Shown: piece after piece, positions 54,635 through 63,411 of the stretch
How positions within the stretch are numbered: position 1 is the stretch's first letter
How the letters are laid out: the number at the start of each line of letters is the position of its first letter
The notes under the pieces: generated by a model
Databases searched by the model: none
What the model was told of the DNA's origin: nothing
The model's input: the letters and a program-made list of their open reading frames with translations, nothing else
Program-made: the position numbers and the translations under genes
NCBI RefSeq assembly: GCF_039822265.1
Contig: NZ_JBAJEX010000002.1
Location: forward strand, 186,001-250,000
Direction of reading: 5' to 3'
DNA from: Thiobacter sp. AK1
GTDB lineage: Bacteria; Pseudomonadota; Gammaproteobacteria; Burkholderiales; Thiobacteraceae
DNA: 64,000 nt

Positions 54635-56577
54635 CCCCGTTCGATTACGACACCGCTTTCAGCCGCAACATCGGCTGGCTGACCCAGGAAGAACAAGCCC
54701 GTTTGCGTGGAAGCCGTGTAGCCATTGCGGGCCTGGGCGGGGTGGGCGGCTATCACCTGCTCACCCTGGCGCGGCTGGGCGTGGGCGGCTTTCGGCTCGC
54801 CGACCCGGACCGCTTCGATCTAGCCAATTTCAACCGTCAGACCGGTGCCACCCTGGCCACGCTCGGGCGCGCCAAGCTTGAGGTGATGACCAGGGCCGCC
54901 CGAGAGATCAACCCGGGGCTTTTGCTCACCGGTTTTCCCGAGGGGCTGACCACTGAGAATGTGGACGCCTTCCTGGAAGGCGTGGATGTTTACGTGGACG
55001 GGCTCGACTTCTTCGCCTTCGAGGCTCGGGACATGGTTTTCGCCGCCTGCCGCCGGCACGGCATCCCGGCGGTGACCGCGGCCCCCCTGGGCATGGGGGC
55101 CGCCCTGTTGGTATTCACGCCAGAGGGCATGAGTTTCGAGGAGTATTTCCGGTTCGCCGGTCAGCCCGAGGATGAAAAGGCCTTGCGCTTCCTGGTAGGG
55201 CTCGCGCCGGCCGCGCTCCAGCGCGCCTACCTGATGGATCCCACTCGTGTGGATTTGGCCGCCCAGCGCGGGCCCTCCACCGTCATGGCCTGTGAGCTGT
55301 GCGCCGCCATCGCCGCCACGGAAGTGCTCAAAATATTGTTGAAACGGGGACCGGTGCGGGCCGCGCCCTGGGGTTACCAGTTCGACGCCTATCAACAGCG
55401 GCTGGTGCACACCTACCGGCCATGGGGCATGCGCAATCCCCTGCAGCGGCTTACTCTGGCGGTGGCCCGACGCAAGCTGGCGGCCTACGTCGCCCAGCGC
55501 CCGCCCGAGGCGCCGCCGCCCCAGGACATCATGGAGCAACTCATCGAACTCGCGCGCTGGGCACCGAGCGGGGACAACACCCAGCCCTGGCGCTTCCAGG
55601 TGATCGACGCGCGGCACCTGGTGGTGCACGGCTTCGACACCCGCGACCACTGCGTCTATGACCTGGACGGCCACGCCAGCCAGCTCGCCCTGGGCGCCCT
55701 CTTGGAAACCCTGGTCCTTGCCGCCGGCCACCTAAAACTGCGCGCAAACATCGAGCGGCGCCAAGGCCCGGACACACACCCCACCTTCGATGTGGCGCTC
55801 GAGCCGGACGCGGCGATCATCCCCGATCCGCTGGCCGGTTTCATCCGCATCCGCTCTGTCAATCGCCGGCCCTATTCCACCCGCCCCCTGACTACCCGGG
55901 AAAAGGCCGAGCTGGAAGCGGCCGTGGGCCCGGAGTGGGAGGTGCGATGGTTCGAGGGCTGGGCGGCGCGCTGGCGCGTGGCCTGGCTCGCGTTTCGCAA
56001 TGCCCATCTGCGCCTCACCCTGCCCGAGGCCTACGCGGTCCATCGGGACATCATCGAGTGGAACGCCCGCTACAGCACCGACCGCGTGCCGGACCAAGCC
56101 ATTGGCCTGGACCCCCTCACCTTACGCCTCACCCGCTGGGTGATGACCTCCTGGAAACGGGTACGCTTCTTCAATCGCTGGCTGGCAGGCACCCTGGTGC
56201 CGCGCCTCGAACTCGACTTGCTGCCGGGCCTTGCCTGCGCCGCCCACTTCGCGCTGATCGCCAAACGGGCCCCGCAAGGGGTGGATGATTACATCGCCGC
56301 CGGGCGGACGGTGCAGCGCTTCTGGCTGGCGGCCACCCGGCTGGGTCTCCAGCTGCAGCCGGAAATGACGCCGGTAATCTTCAGCCGCTATGCTCGAGAA
56401 GGACGGGCTTTCTCCGCCGCGCCCCACGCAACCCGGGAGGCCCAGGCCATCCGCGATGCCTTCGACCGACTGATGGGATCCGCCGCCCCGCGGACCCTCT
56501 TCCTCGGGCGAGTAGGCCATGCCCCTGTGGCCTTCGCGCGGTCTGTGCGTCGGCCCCCCAAAAGCCTCCTCACCTAA
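54631..56577 (+). CDS. ThiF/E1-like adenylyltransferase fused to a nitroreductase domain
   Basis: This 648-residue fusion has an N-terminal E1-like domain (about 1-290) with IAGLGGVGGYHLL, ADPDRFDLANFNRQ and GRAKLEVM, enough for ATP binding and carboxylate adenylation. A C-terminal flavin nitroreductase-like domain (about 300-640) carries ARWAPSGDNTQPWRFQV near 307-323, SVNRRPYS near 409 and AGRTVQRFWLAATRLGL. The arrangement resembles the Rv1355c family of unknown function. It may activate the carboxylate of an acyl amino acid and oxidise or reduce it; that is inference. It is the last gene of the operon. Confidence 0.85.
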   Translation: MTPFDYDTAFSRNIGWLTQEEQARLRGSRVAIAGLGGVGGYHLLTLARLGVGGFRLADPDRFDLANFNRQTGATLATLGRAKLEVMTRAAREINPGLLLTGFPEGLTTENVDAFLEGVDVYVDGLDFFAFEARDMVFAACRRHGIPAVTAAPLGMGAALLVFTPEGMSFEEYFRFAGQPEDEKALRFLVGLAPAALQRAYLMDPTRVDLAAQRGPSTVMACELCAAIAATEVLKILLKRGPVRAAPWGYQFDAYQQRLVHTYRPWGMRNPLQRLTLAVARRKLAAYVAQRPPEAPPPQDIMEQLIELARWAPSGDNTQPWRFQVIDARHLVVHGFDTRDHCVYDLDGHASQLALGALLETLVLAAGHLKLRANIERRQGPDTHPTFDVALEPDAAIIPDPLAGFIRIRSVNRRPYSTRPLTTREKAELEAAVGPEWEVRWFEGWAARWRVAWLAFRNAHLRLTLPEAYAVHRDIIEWNARYSTDRVPDQAIGLDPLTLRLTRWVMTSWKRVRFFNRWLAGTLVPRLELDLLPGLACAAHFALIAKRAPQGVDDYIAAGRTVQRFWLAATRLGLQLQPEMTPVIFSRYAREGRAFSAAPHATREAQAIRDAFDRLMGSAAPRTLFLGRVGHAPVAFARSVRRPPKSLLT

Positions 56578-56676
56578 GCGGCGGCGGCCGGGGCTTTGTC
56601 GGATTTTTTTACACTTCGCGCCGCGCTGGTGCCGGTGCAGCTTCCTAACACATTGATCCAAAACGATTATGGACCG

Positions 56677-56693
56677 TTGGCACGTCACTTGCT
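56677..56693 (+). promoter_or_regulatory. Sigma-54 promoter of the PEP-CTERM gene
   Basis: TTGGCACG-TCAC-TTGCT matches the sigma-54 consensus TGGCACG-N4-TTGCW at every conserved base, with the -24 GG at 56679-56680 and the -12 GC at 56691-56692. Transcription would start near 56705, 55 bp before the ATG. The sigma-54 activator gene prsR in the same window is the likely partner. Confidence 0.88.
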
Positions 56694-56759
56694 AATCAGT
56701 GGACACACAAATCTGCCGGGCTGGGCCCGGGCCCTCCAACCCAAGACTAGGAGATCACC

Positions 56760-57608
56760 ATGCACAACGCTTTCAAACAGGTCCTGGCGGCCGCTGGCTT
56801 TGCGCTGGCCTGCGCCCCCATGAGCGCCTCGGCCTTTCTTCAGAACTGGAAATTCGATCCCGACGGCTCCGGGTCCGCTAGCGCCTTCACCGTGAACGAG
56901 TATCTGGATTACATCGGCAACAGCTATATCCAAAACAGCATCTCCGGCTCGAGCTTTACCTTCAGCGACAACGGTGTGTTCGTCGTTAGCGGGAATGACG
57001 GAACCCCCTGGGTAGGCCTGAATGCCAAGCCGGTGGAAATCACCGGCCTGCTCCAAAACGCAACCGGTTCCGGCACCTTGGGCGGGAGTTTCACCTTCAA
57101 CCCGGGCGGCACGCTTACGCTCTATTCGCATGCGGGTTTCGACTACGGTAGCACCAACGGCTTCTTTGGCGCCAACAATGGCACACCCTTCGCCACCTTG
57201 AGCCTGGTGGGCGGCGGGGGCGTAGTCAACACATCCGGCCTGCCCAATGGCAACATCAGCATGATCTTTGCCTTCACTAATCTTTCCTGCGGCTACGCCT
57301 TCGATAGCCTGGGCAACGACCTCTGCACTTTGGTGCCCTCGCTGCCGCCCATTTTGTTTGGTTTCACCACCACCAATGCGAGCTATGTGGCCAACCCCAG
57401 CACCAATGTGAAACAGGAAGTGGCAGTAGAGCTTTCCTGCGGCGGGGTTGCGAACTGCGGCTATGGCACCAGCTTCAACCAGCCGCCCACCAACTTCATC
57501 GTCAGCAACAATGGCCAGTTCCGTCTCATCCCCGAGCCGGCAACCTTGGCCCTCTTGGGCGGCGGGCTGGTGGCCCTGGGCTTGCGTCGGCGCAAGGCCT
57601 TGGCCTGA
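56760..57608 (+). CDS. PEP-CTERM sorting-domain surface protein
   Basis: This 282-residue exported protein has a signal peptide (cleavage near MSASA) and a low-complexity Gly/Asn/Ser/Thr-rich body with few charges. The C-terminal tripartite sorting signal is a PEPATL motif, the hydrophobic stretch ALLGGGLVALGL and an RRRK cluster. Exosortase A (XrtA) would process it at the cell surface. AGGAG lies 9 bp before the ATG. It is preceded by a sigma-54 promoter and followed by a terminator, so it is monocistronic. Confidence 0.93.
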   Translation: MHNAFKQVLAAAGFALACAPMSASAFLQNWKFDPDGSGSASAFTVNEYLDYIGNSYIQNSISGSSFTFSDNGVFVVSGNDGTPWVGLNAKPVEITGLLQNATGSGTLGGSFTFNPGGTLTLYSHAGFDYGSTNGFFGANNGTPFATLSLVGGGGVVNTSGLPNGNISMIFAFTNLSCGYAFDSLGNDLCTLVPSLPPILFGFTTTNASYVANPSTNVKQEVAVELSCGGVANCGYGTSFNQPPTNFIVSNNGQFRLIPEPATLALLGGGLVALGLRRRKALA

Positions 57609-57639
57609 ACCGACCCGCCCTCCATTTTGCCTCGAAGCG

Positions 57640-57667
57640 ACGGCCCCGATCTCGGGGCCGTTTTTTT
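57640..57667 (+). terminator. Intrinsic terminator of the PEP-CTERM gene
   Basis: ACGGCCCCGA-TC-TCGGGGCCGT forms a long GC-rich stem followed by a run of seven T, starting 32 bp after the stop codon. The remaining gap to 57776 shows no gene. Confidence 0.92.
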
Positions 57668-57776
57668 GGCGGGTTGGGGCAACCCTTCCCCTCCGTTCAC
57701 GGTGTAGCCGTCTCGCCGATTCGCCCTTGGCCGGTGTCGAATAGGTGACCCTCGGCCATCGACGGCATGCCTTCCC

Positions 57777-60563
57777 TCATTCCCCGCGCAAGCTGGCAAG
57801 CAGCGCGCGGGCCTGCGCCTTCTCTGGAAAATTCTCGCCGCCCTTGAGCAGGGCTTCCAGCTCCCGCCGCGCCTGGGCCCGCTCCCCGCTTTGGGCGAGA
57901 GCCACCGCCCGGTGATAGCGGACCACGGGGTGATGGGGCAATCCGGCATAGGCCTGCTCGATCAGCTCGCGCCCCCGCTCGAGGGCCTTGCGCTCGATAA
58001 GAATCCAGCCCAAGGTGTCTTGGACCATGGGCGCGTCGGGGGCGAGGCGATAGGCGCGCTCGGCCACCTCTAAGGCTCGGGCATCGCCCTGCTCATGGTA
58101 GAGGACCGCCAGATCGTTTAAGGCGGTGGCGTCTTGGGGCCGCTGAGCCAGCAGCGCCTCCAGCTCCCGCACGGCGAGCGCGGTCTGGCCCCGCGCCAGG
58201 GCAATGTCCACCCGGGCCCGGCGCGCCGCGGCATCCCGGGGATGTTCGGCGAGCCAACCATCAAGCCGGCGGTCTGCTTCCTCGCCACGCCCGGCGAGCC
58301 AGAGGGCGCGCGCCAGTCGGGCCATGGTCTCGCCCTGGGGCGCCCGTGCCAGCGCGGATTCGAAAACCCGCGTGGCCTCGGCGGGTTTTTTCATGAGGAC
58401 GAGGGCATCGCCTTCGAGCAAAAGCCCGGCCACACCTGCCTGGTCCGATCCGGCAAGGGCCCGGGCGTGGGTGAGGGCCACTTCGGGACGCCCGGCCAGG
58501 ATCTCCAGTTGCGCCGCCGCTTCCAGCAGCGCGGGCATGCCCGGCCAGCGTTTCAAGGCCGCCTCCAGGGTTGAGCGGGCCTCCGGATATTGTTTGAGCA
58601 TCATGTGCGCACGGACCAGTCCCACACGCGGTCCAACATCATTGGGGCGTGCCTCGGCGAGCTTGCCGTAACTGGCCAAGGCATTGCGCAGATCGCCAGC
58701 GGCGAGCTGGGTGCGGGCAAGCAGATCCAGGGCGAGGGGATCATCGGGGTGCGCCGACTGGACGGCGTTGGCGACACGCAGGGCCTGCTCCCGTTTGCCT
58801 TTGCTGAGGTAATACTCGGCAAGCAAGGCTTGCGGCGCGAGGGCTTGGGGTGCCGCCCGGCTGGCCTGTTCGGTCCACTCCAGGAATTCTTTTTCCCGCT
58901 CGCCGCTGGCAGCAAGCCTGGCCAGGGCGAGCATTGCCGGCACGCTGCCCCGGTCGCGCCCCAGCAAGGTGAGGAAACGTTGCCGCGCCGCTTCCGGATG
59001 TCCGTCGCCCAGGTCCAGCTCGGCTAAGGCCGCCGTAGCGGCGAAATCGGTCGGCGCCTTGGCAAGCGCCCGCTCCAGGTCATGCCGGGCAGCGGCCCGG
59101 TCACCCTGGCGCAAGTGGATCCCGGCCCGTAGCCGATCCGCGAGGGAATCCCGCGGACGTTTTTTTTCAATGGCCGCCACCGCAGCCAGCGCCTCACCGT
59201 ATCGCTCGGCCTGCAGATGGGCGGCGACCAGCAAGAGATCCGCATCGATGTGGCTGGCGTCGGCCGCGGAGGCCGCCGCCAGCAGGTTCACCGCTTGCAG
59301 CCGCTCGCCCTGGGCGAGCAGGGCGGCGGCGAGCGGTGTTTTCAAACCGGTGATCTCGGGCTTGAGCGCCACCGCCTTTTCCAGTGACGCTCGGGCGCGC
59401 GCCGCATCCCCCGTTTCGAGGTAGGCACGCCCCGCCAGGTAGAGCAAATGGACATCATCCGGATAGCGGGCAAGGTAGGGGGCGAGCAGGTCCGGAACTT
59501 CCGCGGCGCGCCCGCTATCAAGCAGGAGGGTGGCCTTCAAACCGACCGCCGCTAAATCACCCGGTTGCACGGCGAGGTAGCGGTCCACGTACTGCTCGGC
59601 CGAAGCAAGATGCTTTTGCGCGTAGTGGACGCGCGCGGCGAGCAACCATGCCGGAAAATAGTCGGGGTAGGCCTTTGCCAGCGTGCCCAGGATTTCCAGG
59701 GCGCGGGCCCCGTTTTTTTTCGCGGCGGCGACCAGGGCGGCGAGATATAGCCGCCCCGGCGTCTCGATGCCGGTGGCGGTGAGGTTTTTGAGGTCCCGCT
59801 CGGCATCCCGCAAGCGGCCGCGATTCACCGCCAGCACGCCGTGACCAATCAGCGCCTCCAGGTTACCCGGGTTGAGACGCAAGGCCTCGACGTAGGCCTT
59901 TTCGGCACCGGCGGTATCCCCTCGGGTCTGCAGGACTTCCCCTAGGCGTGCCCAGGTCCCGTCGTTGTTTGGGTCGAGGTCGCGGGCTTTTTCCAATATC
60001 GCCTGCGCGCCCGCGAGATCCCGGCGCAGGGCCTGGCAGACGGCGAGCCCCCAGTAGGCTTCGGTGGCGCCTTGGGGATCCCGGTCGGCGGCACGCTGGT
60101 ACAGATCGCAGGCTTCGCGGGGTTTGCGCAGGGCCAGATGGGCATCGCCCTGGGTGGCGAGCATCTTGGCCGCCATGCGGTCGGTCGTTTGGGGGCCGGG
60201 CTTAAGCCAAGCGAGCGCCTGCTCTGGCTGATTGGCGAGTAACAGGGCTTGGCCGAGCGAAAGCTTCACGCCGTCAGTCTGGGCGCCGAGGTTTATCGCC
60301 TGGGCGAGCTCTTTTTGCGCCGCCATACCCTGGCGTAGCGTAAGGTAGAGCTTGCCCAATTCCAGCCGCGCCTCGGGATTTTTTGGGTTCTTGGCCACCG
60401 CGTTCTTAAGCTCGATCTCCGCCGCACGCAAGTCGCCCTTGGCTTGGAAATCCTTGGCGCGCTGGACGTGTTCCTGGTCGGTGTAGCTAAGCAGCCGGTC
60501 GCAGCCGGAAAGGGTAAGCCCCAAGGCGAGCACGGCAGCGCAGCAAAAAGGGAGCGTTCTCAT
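57777..60563 (-). CDS. PEP-CTERM system TPR-repeat lipoprotein (PrsT-like, second copy)
   Basis: This 928-residue protein starts with a lipoprotein signal (LTLSGC lipobox) and consists almost wholly of tetratricopeptide repeats, beginning AKDFQAKGDLRAAEIELKNAV. The length and layout match the PrsT family of exosortase-A/exopolysaccharide systems, proposed to work in assembly or export of the matrix. It lies 24 bp after the first PrsT-like gene, so both are in one operon. The pair is diverged, not a recent duplicate. Confidence 0.85.
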   Translation of the reverse strand: MRTLPFCCAAVLALGLTLSGCDRLLSYTDQEHVQRAKDFQAKGDLRAAEIELKNAVAKNPKNPEARLELGKLYLTLRQGMAAQKELAQAINLGAQTDGVKLSLGQALLLANQPEQALAWLKPGPQTTDRMAAKMLATQGDAHLALRKPREACDLYQRAADRDPQGATEAYWGLAVCQALRRDLAGAQAILEKARDLDPNNDGTWARLGEVLQTRGDTAGAEKAYVEALRLNPGNLEALIGHGVLAVNRGRLRDAERDLKNLTATGIETPGRLYLAALVAAAKKNGARALEILGTLAKAYPDYFPAWLLAARVHYAQKHLASAEQYVDRYLAVQPGDLAAVGLKATLLLDSGRAAEVPDLLAPYLARYPDDVHLLYLAGRAYLETGDAARARASLEKAVALKPEITGLKTPLAAALLAQGERLQAVNLLAAASAADASHIDADLLLVAAHLQAERYGEALAAVAAIEKKRPRDSLADRLRAGIHLRQGDRAAARHDLERALAKAPTDFAATAALAELDLGDGHPEAARQRFLTLLGRDRGSVPAMLALARLAASGEREKEFLEWTEQASRAAPQALAPQALLAEYYLSKGKREQALRVANAVQSAHPDDPLALDLLARTQLAAGDLRNALASYGKLAEARPNDVGPRVGLVRAHMMLKQYPEARSTLEAALKRWPGMPALLEAAAQLEILAGRPEVALTHARALAGSDQAGVAGLLLEGDALVLMKKPAEATRVFESALARAPQGETMARLARALWLAGRGEEADRRLDGWLAEHPRDAAARRARVDIALARGQTALAVRELEALLAQRPQDATALNDLAVLYHEQGDARALEVAERAYRLAPDAPMVQDTLGWILIERKALERGRELIEQAYAGLPHHPVVRYHRAVALAQSGERAQARRELEALLKGGENFPEKAQARALLASLRGE

Positions 60564-60587
60564 GGCGAAATCCTTGGCAGAAAAGTT

Positions 60588-63365
60588 TCAGGGACGGGCG
60601 GTTTTCAACTGGGCGAGCAGGGCCTGTGCGTCCTTTTCTTCCGGGAAGCGCACGCCGGCATCCAGGGCCCGCTGCAACTCCTGGCGGGCGCGGGCGGCAT
60701 CGCCCCCCCTGGCCAAGGCCACCGCATAGTGGTAGCGCACGCTGGGCTGCCCTGGGGCGCCGGCCACGGCCTTGGCGAGGAAATCACGCGCGATATTCGG
60801 CTCGCCCCGGCTGAGATGGATCCACCCCACGGTATCCAGGATGTTGGGATCGTCTGGTCGCACCTTCAGGGCCCGCTGGGCGAGGGGGAGCGCCTCGGTA
60901 TCGCCCTGTTTGTTGAGCAGCCAGGCCAGGTTGTTGAGGGCGACCGGATGATCCGGAAGCTGCTTGAGCACGGCGCGGTACTGGGCGATGGCCGCCTGGT
61001 CCTCGCCGCGCTTCATGTGGGCATCGCCCAGATAGAGCCGCACGCCCACGTCGTCGGGGTGGTCCTTGAGCCAGCGCGTGGCCATGGCCTGGGCCTCGGC
61101 CACCTTGCCAGCGGAAAGTAGACTGCCGTGCAGCTTGATGGCGATCACCGGGTTGGCCTCGCGCTCGAGCGCCTTTTGGTACAGCGTCGCAGCCTCGCCC
61201 GGCCGGTTCTGGCTGGCCAGGATGTCGCCTTCCACCAGGTAGCCGCCCGCCGCTTTGGGGTAACGGGTCTGGAGCGCGCGGGCGCGGCGGGTGGCTTCGT
61301 CCACGCGCTGATCCTTCATGTCGAGCCCAATCAGGGCAAGCTGGGCATCCATTAGGTCGGGCTGGACTTCGATGGCGCGGGTCAAGGACTTGCGCGCCTC
61401 CTCCGGCCGATTGGCGGCAAGCTGGGCCGAGGCCAGGCGCAGGAAGGCGGCACCGGAATCCGGACGGAGTTCGGTCAGCCGGGTGAAGGTGGCAAGCGCA
61501 TTGTCTATTTCCCCGGCGGCAAGCTGCACGTTACCCACTAGTTCCACGGCCTGGGGATTTTCCGGATTGGCAGTCTGGGCCTCCCGCGCCAAGACCAGGG
61601 CCCGCTGGGGCTCGCGCTGCGCCAGGTAGTGTTGGGCCAGCAGGGCCCGCGGGGCAATGGCCTTGGCATCCGCTTGGGCCGCGCGGGTCAGCCAATCGAC
61701 GGCTTTTTGGGTTTGGCCCTGGGCCTGCTCCAGGGCCGCCAGGCCCAGCATGGCAGCCACGTTCTTGCGATCGGCCGCAAGCACCGCCTCGAAGCGCTTG
61801 CGAGCGGCTTGCGGGTTCCTCTCCCGCAAATCGAGCTCGGCCAGATGGGCGGCTGCGGGATAAAAAGCGGGATCGAGGGCGAGGGCGGCCTCGAAGGCGC
61901 GGCGCGCGCCCACAGTGTCCTGTTTGCCCAGCAAGGCCATGCCGCGCAGATTGGGCACCAGGGGCAGCTTCGGCTGTTTCCGACCAAGGGCATCGATGGC
62001 CGCCAGCGCCGCATCGAATTCCCCGCGCCCGAGCTGAGTGGCGATGAGTAGGAGGTCAGTCTGGATCGGGCTGCCTTCCAGCTTGGCCGCCGCTTCCAGT
62101 TCGGAAAGCCCCGCCTCGGTCTGGCCGCGCGCCAGCCGACTGATGGCCAGTTCCGTGCGCAATATCGGCTGGTCGGGCCTAGCCTGGGCAGCCTTTTCCA
62201 GATAGTCCGCGGCCTGGACATAGTCCTTACGCTGCAAGTGGGCCTCCCCGACCAACGCCAGCACGGCGGGGTCCGGATCCTTCGCCAGGAGTGGCTCGAC
62301 TAGCTTTAGCGCCTTGTCCGGCTGCCGCTGGCGCAAGTAGGTGATGGCAAGCAGTCGGCGCGCGTAGGCGTGCGCCGGAATCGCCGCCACGAAGGCGGAA
62401 AGATAGGTCTGCGCCTGGCTGAGATTGTTGAGCCCCAGCTGGGCGGCCCCCATCATGAGGATCGCCAAGCCATTGTTGGGGGCGACCTTGAGGACTTCCT
62501 GCAGCTCGTCGCGGGCCTTGTCGAAGCGCTGCTCAAGCAGCCAGAGCTGGGCCTGGGCCAGACGTACCGGCACGGCCCGGGGCTCGAGGCTGCGCGCCTG
62601 GTCGATGTAGCGCTTAGCGCCAGCGAAATCTTTCTCGCCCATGCGGACCAGCGCGAGGGCGAGGTGGGCGCCGAGGTGCTTCGGATTGCGCCGGATGGCT
62701 TCCTCATAGGCCAGGGCGGCCTCCCGGTTCTGCCCGCGGGCACGCATAAGATCCCCCTTCAGGACCCAGGGCTCGGCCTTGTCACCCGCGTCGCGGATGG
62801 ATTCGTCAGCCAACTGGAGGGCTTGTTCTGCCTTGCCCTGCGCGAGCAGCAGGGCGGCCAGGCCCCGGTTGGCTTCCGGCAGCCCGGGCATCAGGGCGCG
62901 GGCCGCTTCAAAGGCACGCCGCGCCTCGACCATGTCCTCGAGCGCCGCGTAAGCTTCGCCACGCAGGGCAAAGAGGACGGCGGCTTGGGAGCCCTTGGGC
63001 GCGGCCGGGATCTCCTCCAGCACTTTCTGGTATTCCCGCTCAAGCAGGAGCGCCCGCCCCAGCCACGGCAGCACCGCCTCCTGCTGCGCGCCGAGCTCGA
63101 GGGCACGGCGTAGCTCCTTCTCCGCGGCCACACCATCGCCCTGCTCCACGTAGATGCGACCAAGGAGCAGGCGCGCCTCGCGATGCGCCGGGGCCTTTTG
63201 CAGGACGTTCTTGAGCTCGATGACGGCGGCCTTGGAATCGCCCGCCTGGTGGTATTGCTGGGCGCGCCCGAAGAGGGTCTCCGGCTTCTCGCCGGAACAG
63301 CCGACGATCAGGCCGGCAGCGGTGAGGGCCAGGGCAAGACAGCGCAGCCTGGGACGATCCAGCAT
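60588..63365 (-). CDS. prsT: XrtA/PEP-CTERM system TPR-repeat lipoprotein PrsT
   Basis: This 925-residue lipoprotein (lipobox LIVGC) is built of many tetratricopeptide repeats, starting FGRAQQYHQAGDSKAAVIELKNVL and LLGRIYVEQGDGVAAEKELRRAL, typical of PrsT. ATG 63365 follows AAAGGAGAG by 6 bp, which fixes the start. It is downstream of prsR and belongs to the exosortase-A associated matrix system, where it probably acts as a periplasmic scaffold. Confidence 0.9.
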   Translation of the reverse strand: MLDRPRLRCLALALTAAGLIVGCSGEKPETLFGRAQQYHQAGDSKAAVIELKNVLQKAPAHREARLLLGRIYVEQGDGVAAEKELRRALELGAQQEAVLPWLGRALLLEREYQKVLEEIPAAPKGSQAAVLFALRGEAYAALEDMVEARRAFEAARALMPGLPEANRGLAALLLAQGKAEQALQLADESIRDAGDKAEPWVLKGDLMRARGQNREAALAYEEAIRRNPKHLGAHLALALVRMGEKDFAGAKRYIDQARSLEPRAVPVRLAQAQLWLLEQRFDKARDELQEVLKVAPNNGLAILMMGAAQLGLNNLSQAQTYLSAFVAAIPAHAYARRLLAITYLRQRQPDKALKLVEPLLAKDPDPAVLALVGEAHLQRKDYVQAADYLEKAAQARPDQPILRTELAISRLARGQTEAGLSELEAAAKLEGSPIQTDLLLIATQLGRGEFDAALAAIDALGRKQPKLPLVPNLRGMALLGKQDTVGARRAFEAALALDPAFYPAAAHLAELDLRERNPQAARKRFEAVLAADRKNVAAMLGLAALEQAQGQTQKAVDWLTRAAQADAKAIAPRALLAQHYLAQREPQRALVLAREAQTANPENPQAVELVGNVQLAAGEIDNALATFTRLTELRPDSGAAFLRLASAQLAANRPEEARKSLTRAIEVQPDLMDAQLALIGLDMKDQRVDEATRRARALQTRYPKAAGGYLVEGDILASQNRPGEAATLYQKALEREANPVIAIKLHGSLLSAGKVAEAQAMATRWLKDHPDDVGVRLYLGDAHMKRGEDQAAIAQYRAVLKQLPDHPVALNNLAWLLNKQGDTEALPLAQRALKVRPDDPNILDTVGWIHLSRGEPNIARDFLAKAVAGAPGQPSVRYHYAVALARGGDAARARQELQRALDAGVRFPEEKDAQALLAQLKTARP

Positions 63366-63411
63366 GGGACTCTCCTTTGGGTGGTCATGTCTGGTCTGCG
63401 CCGGGTCCCGG

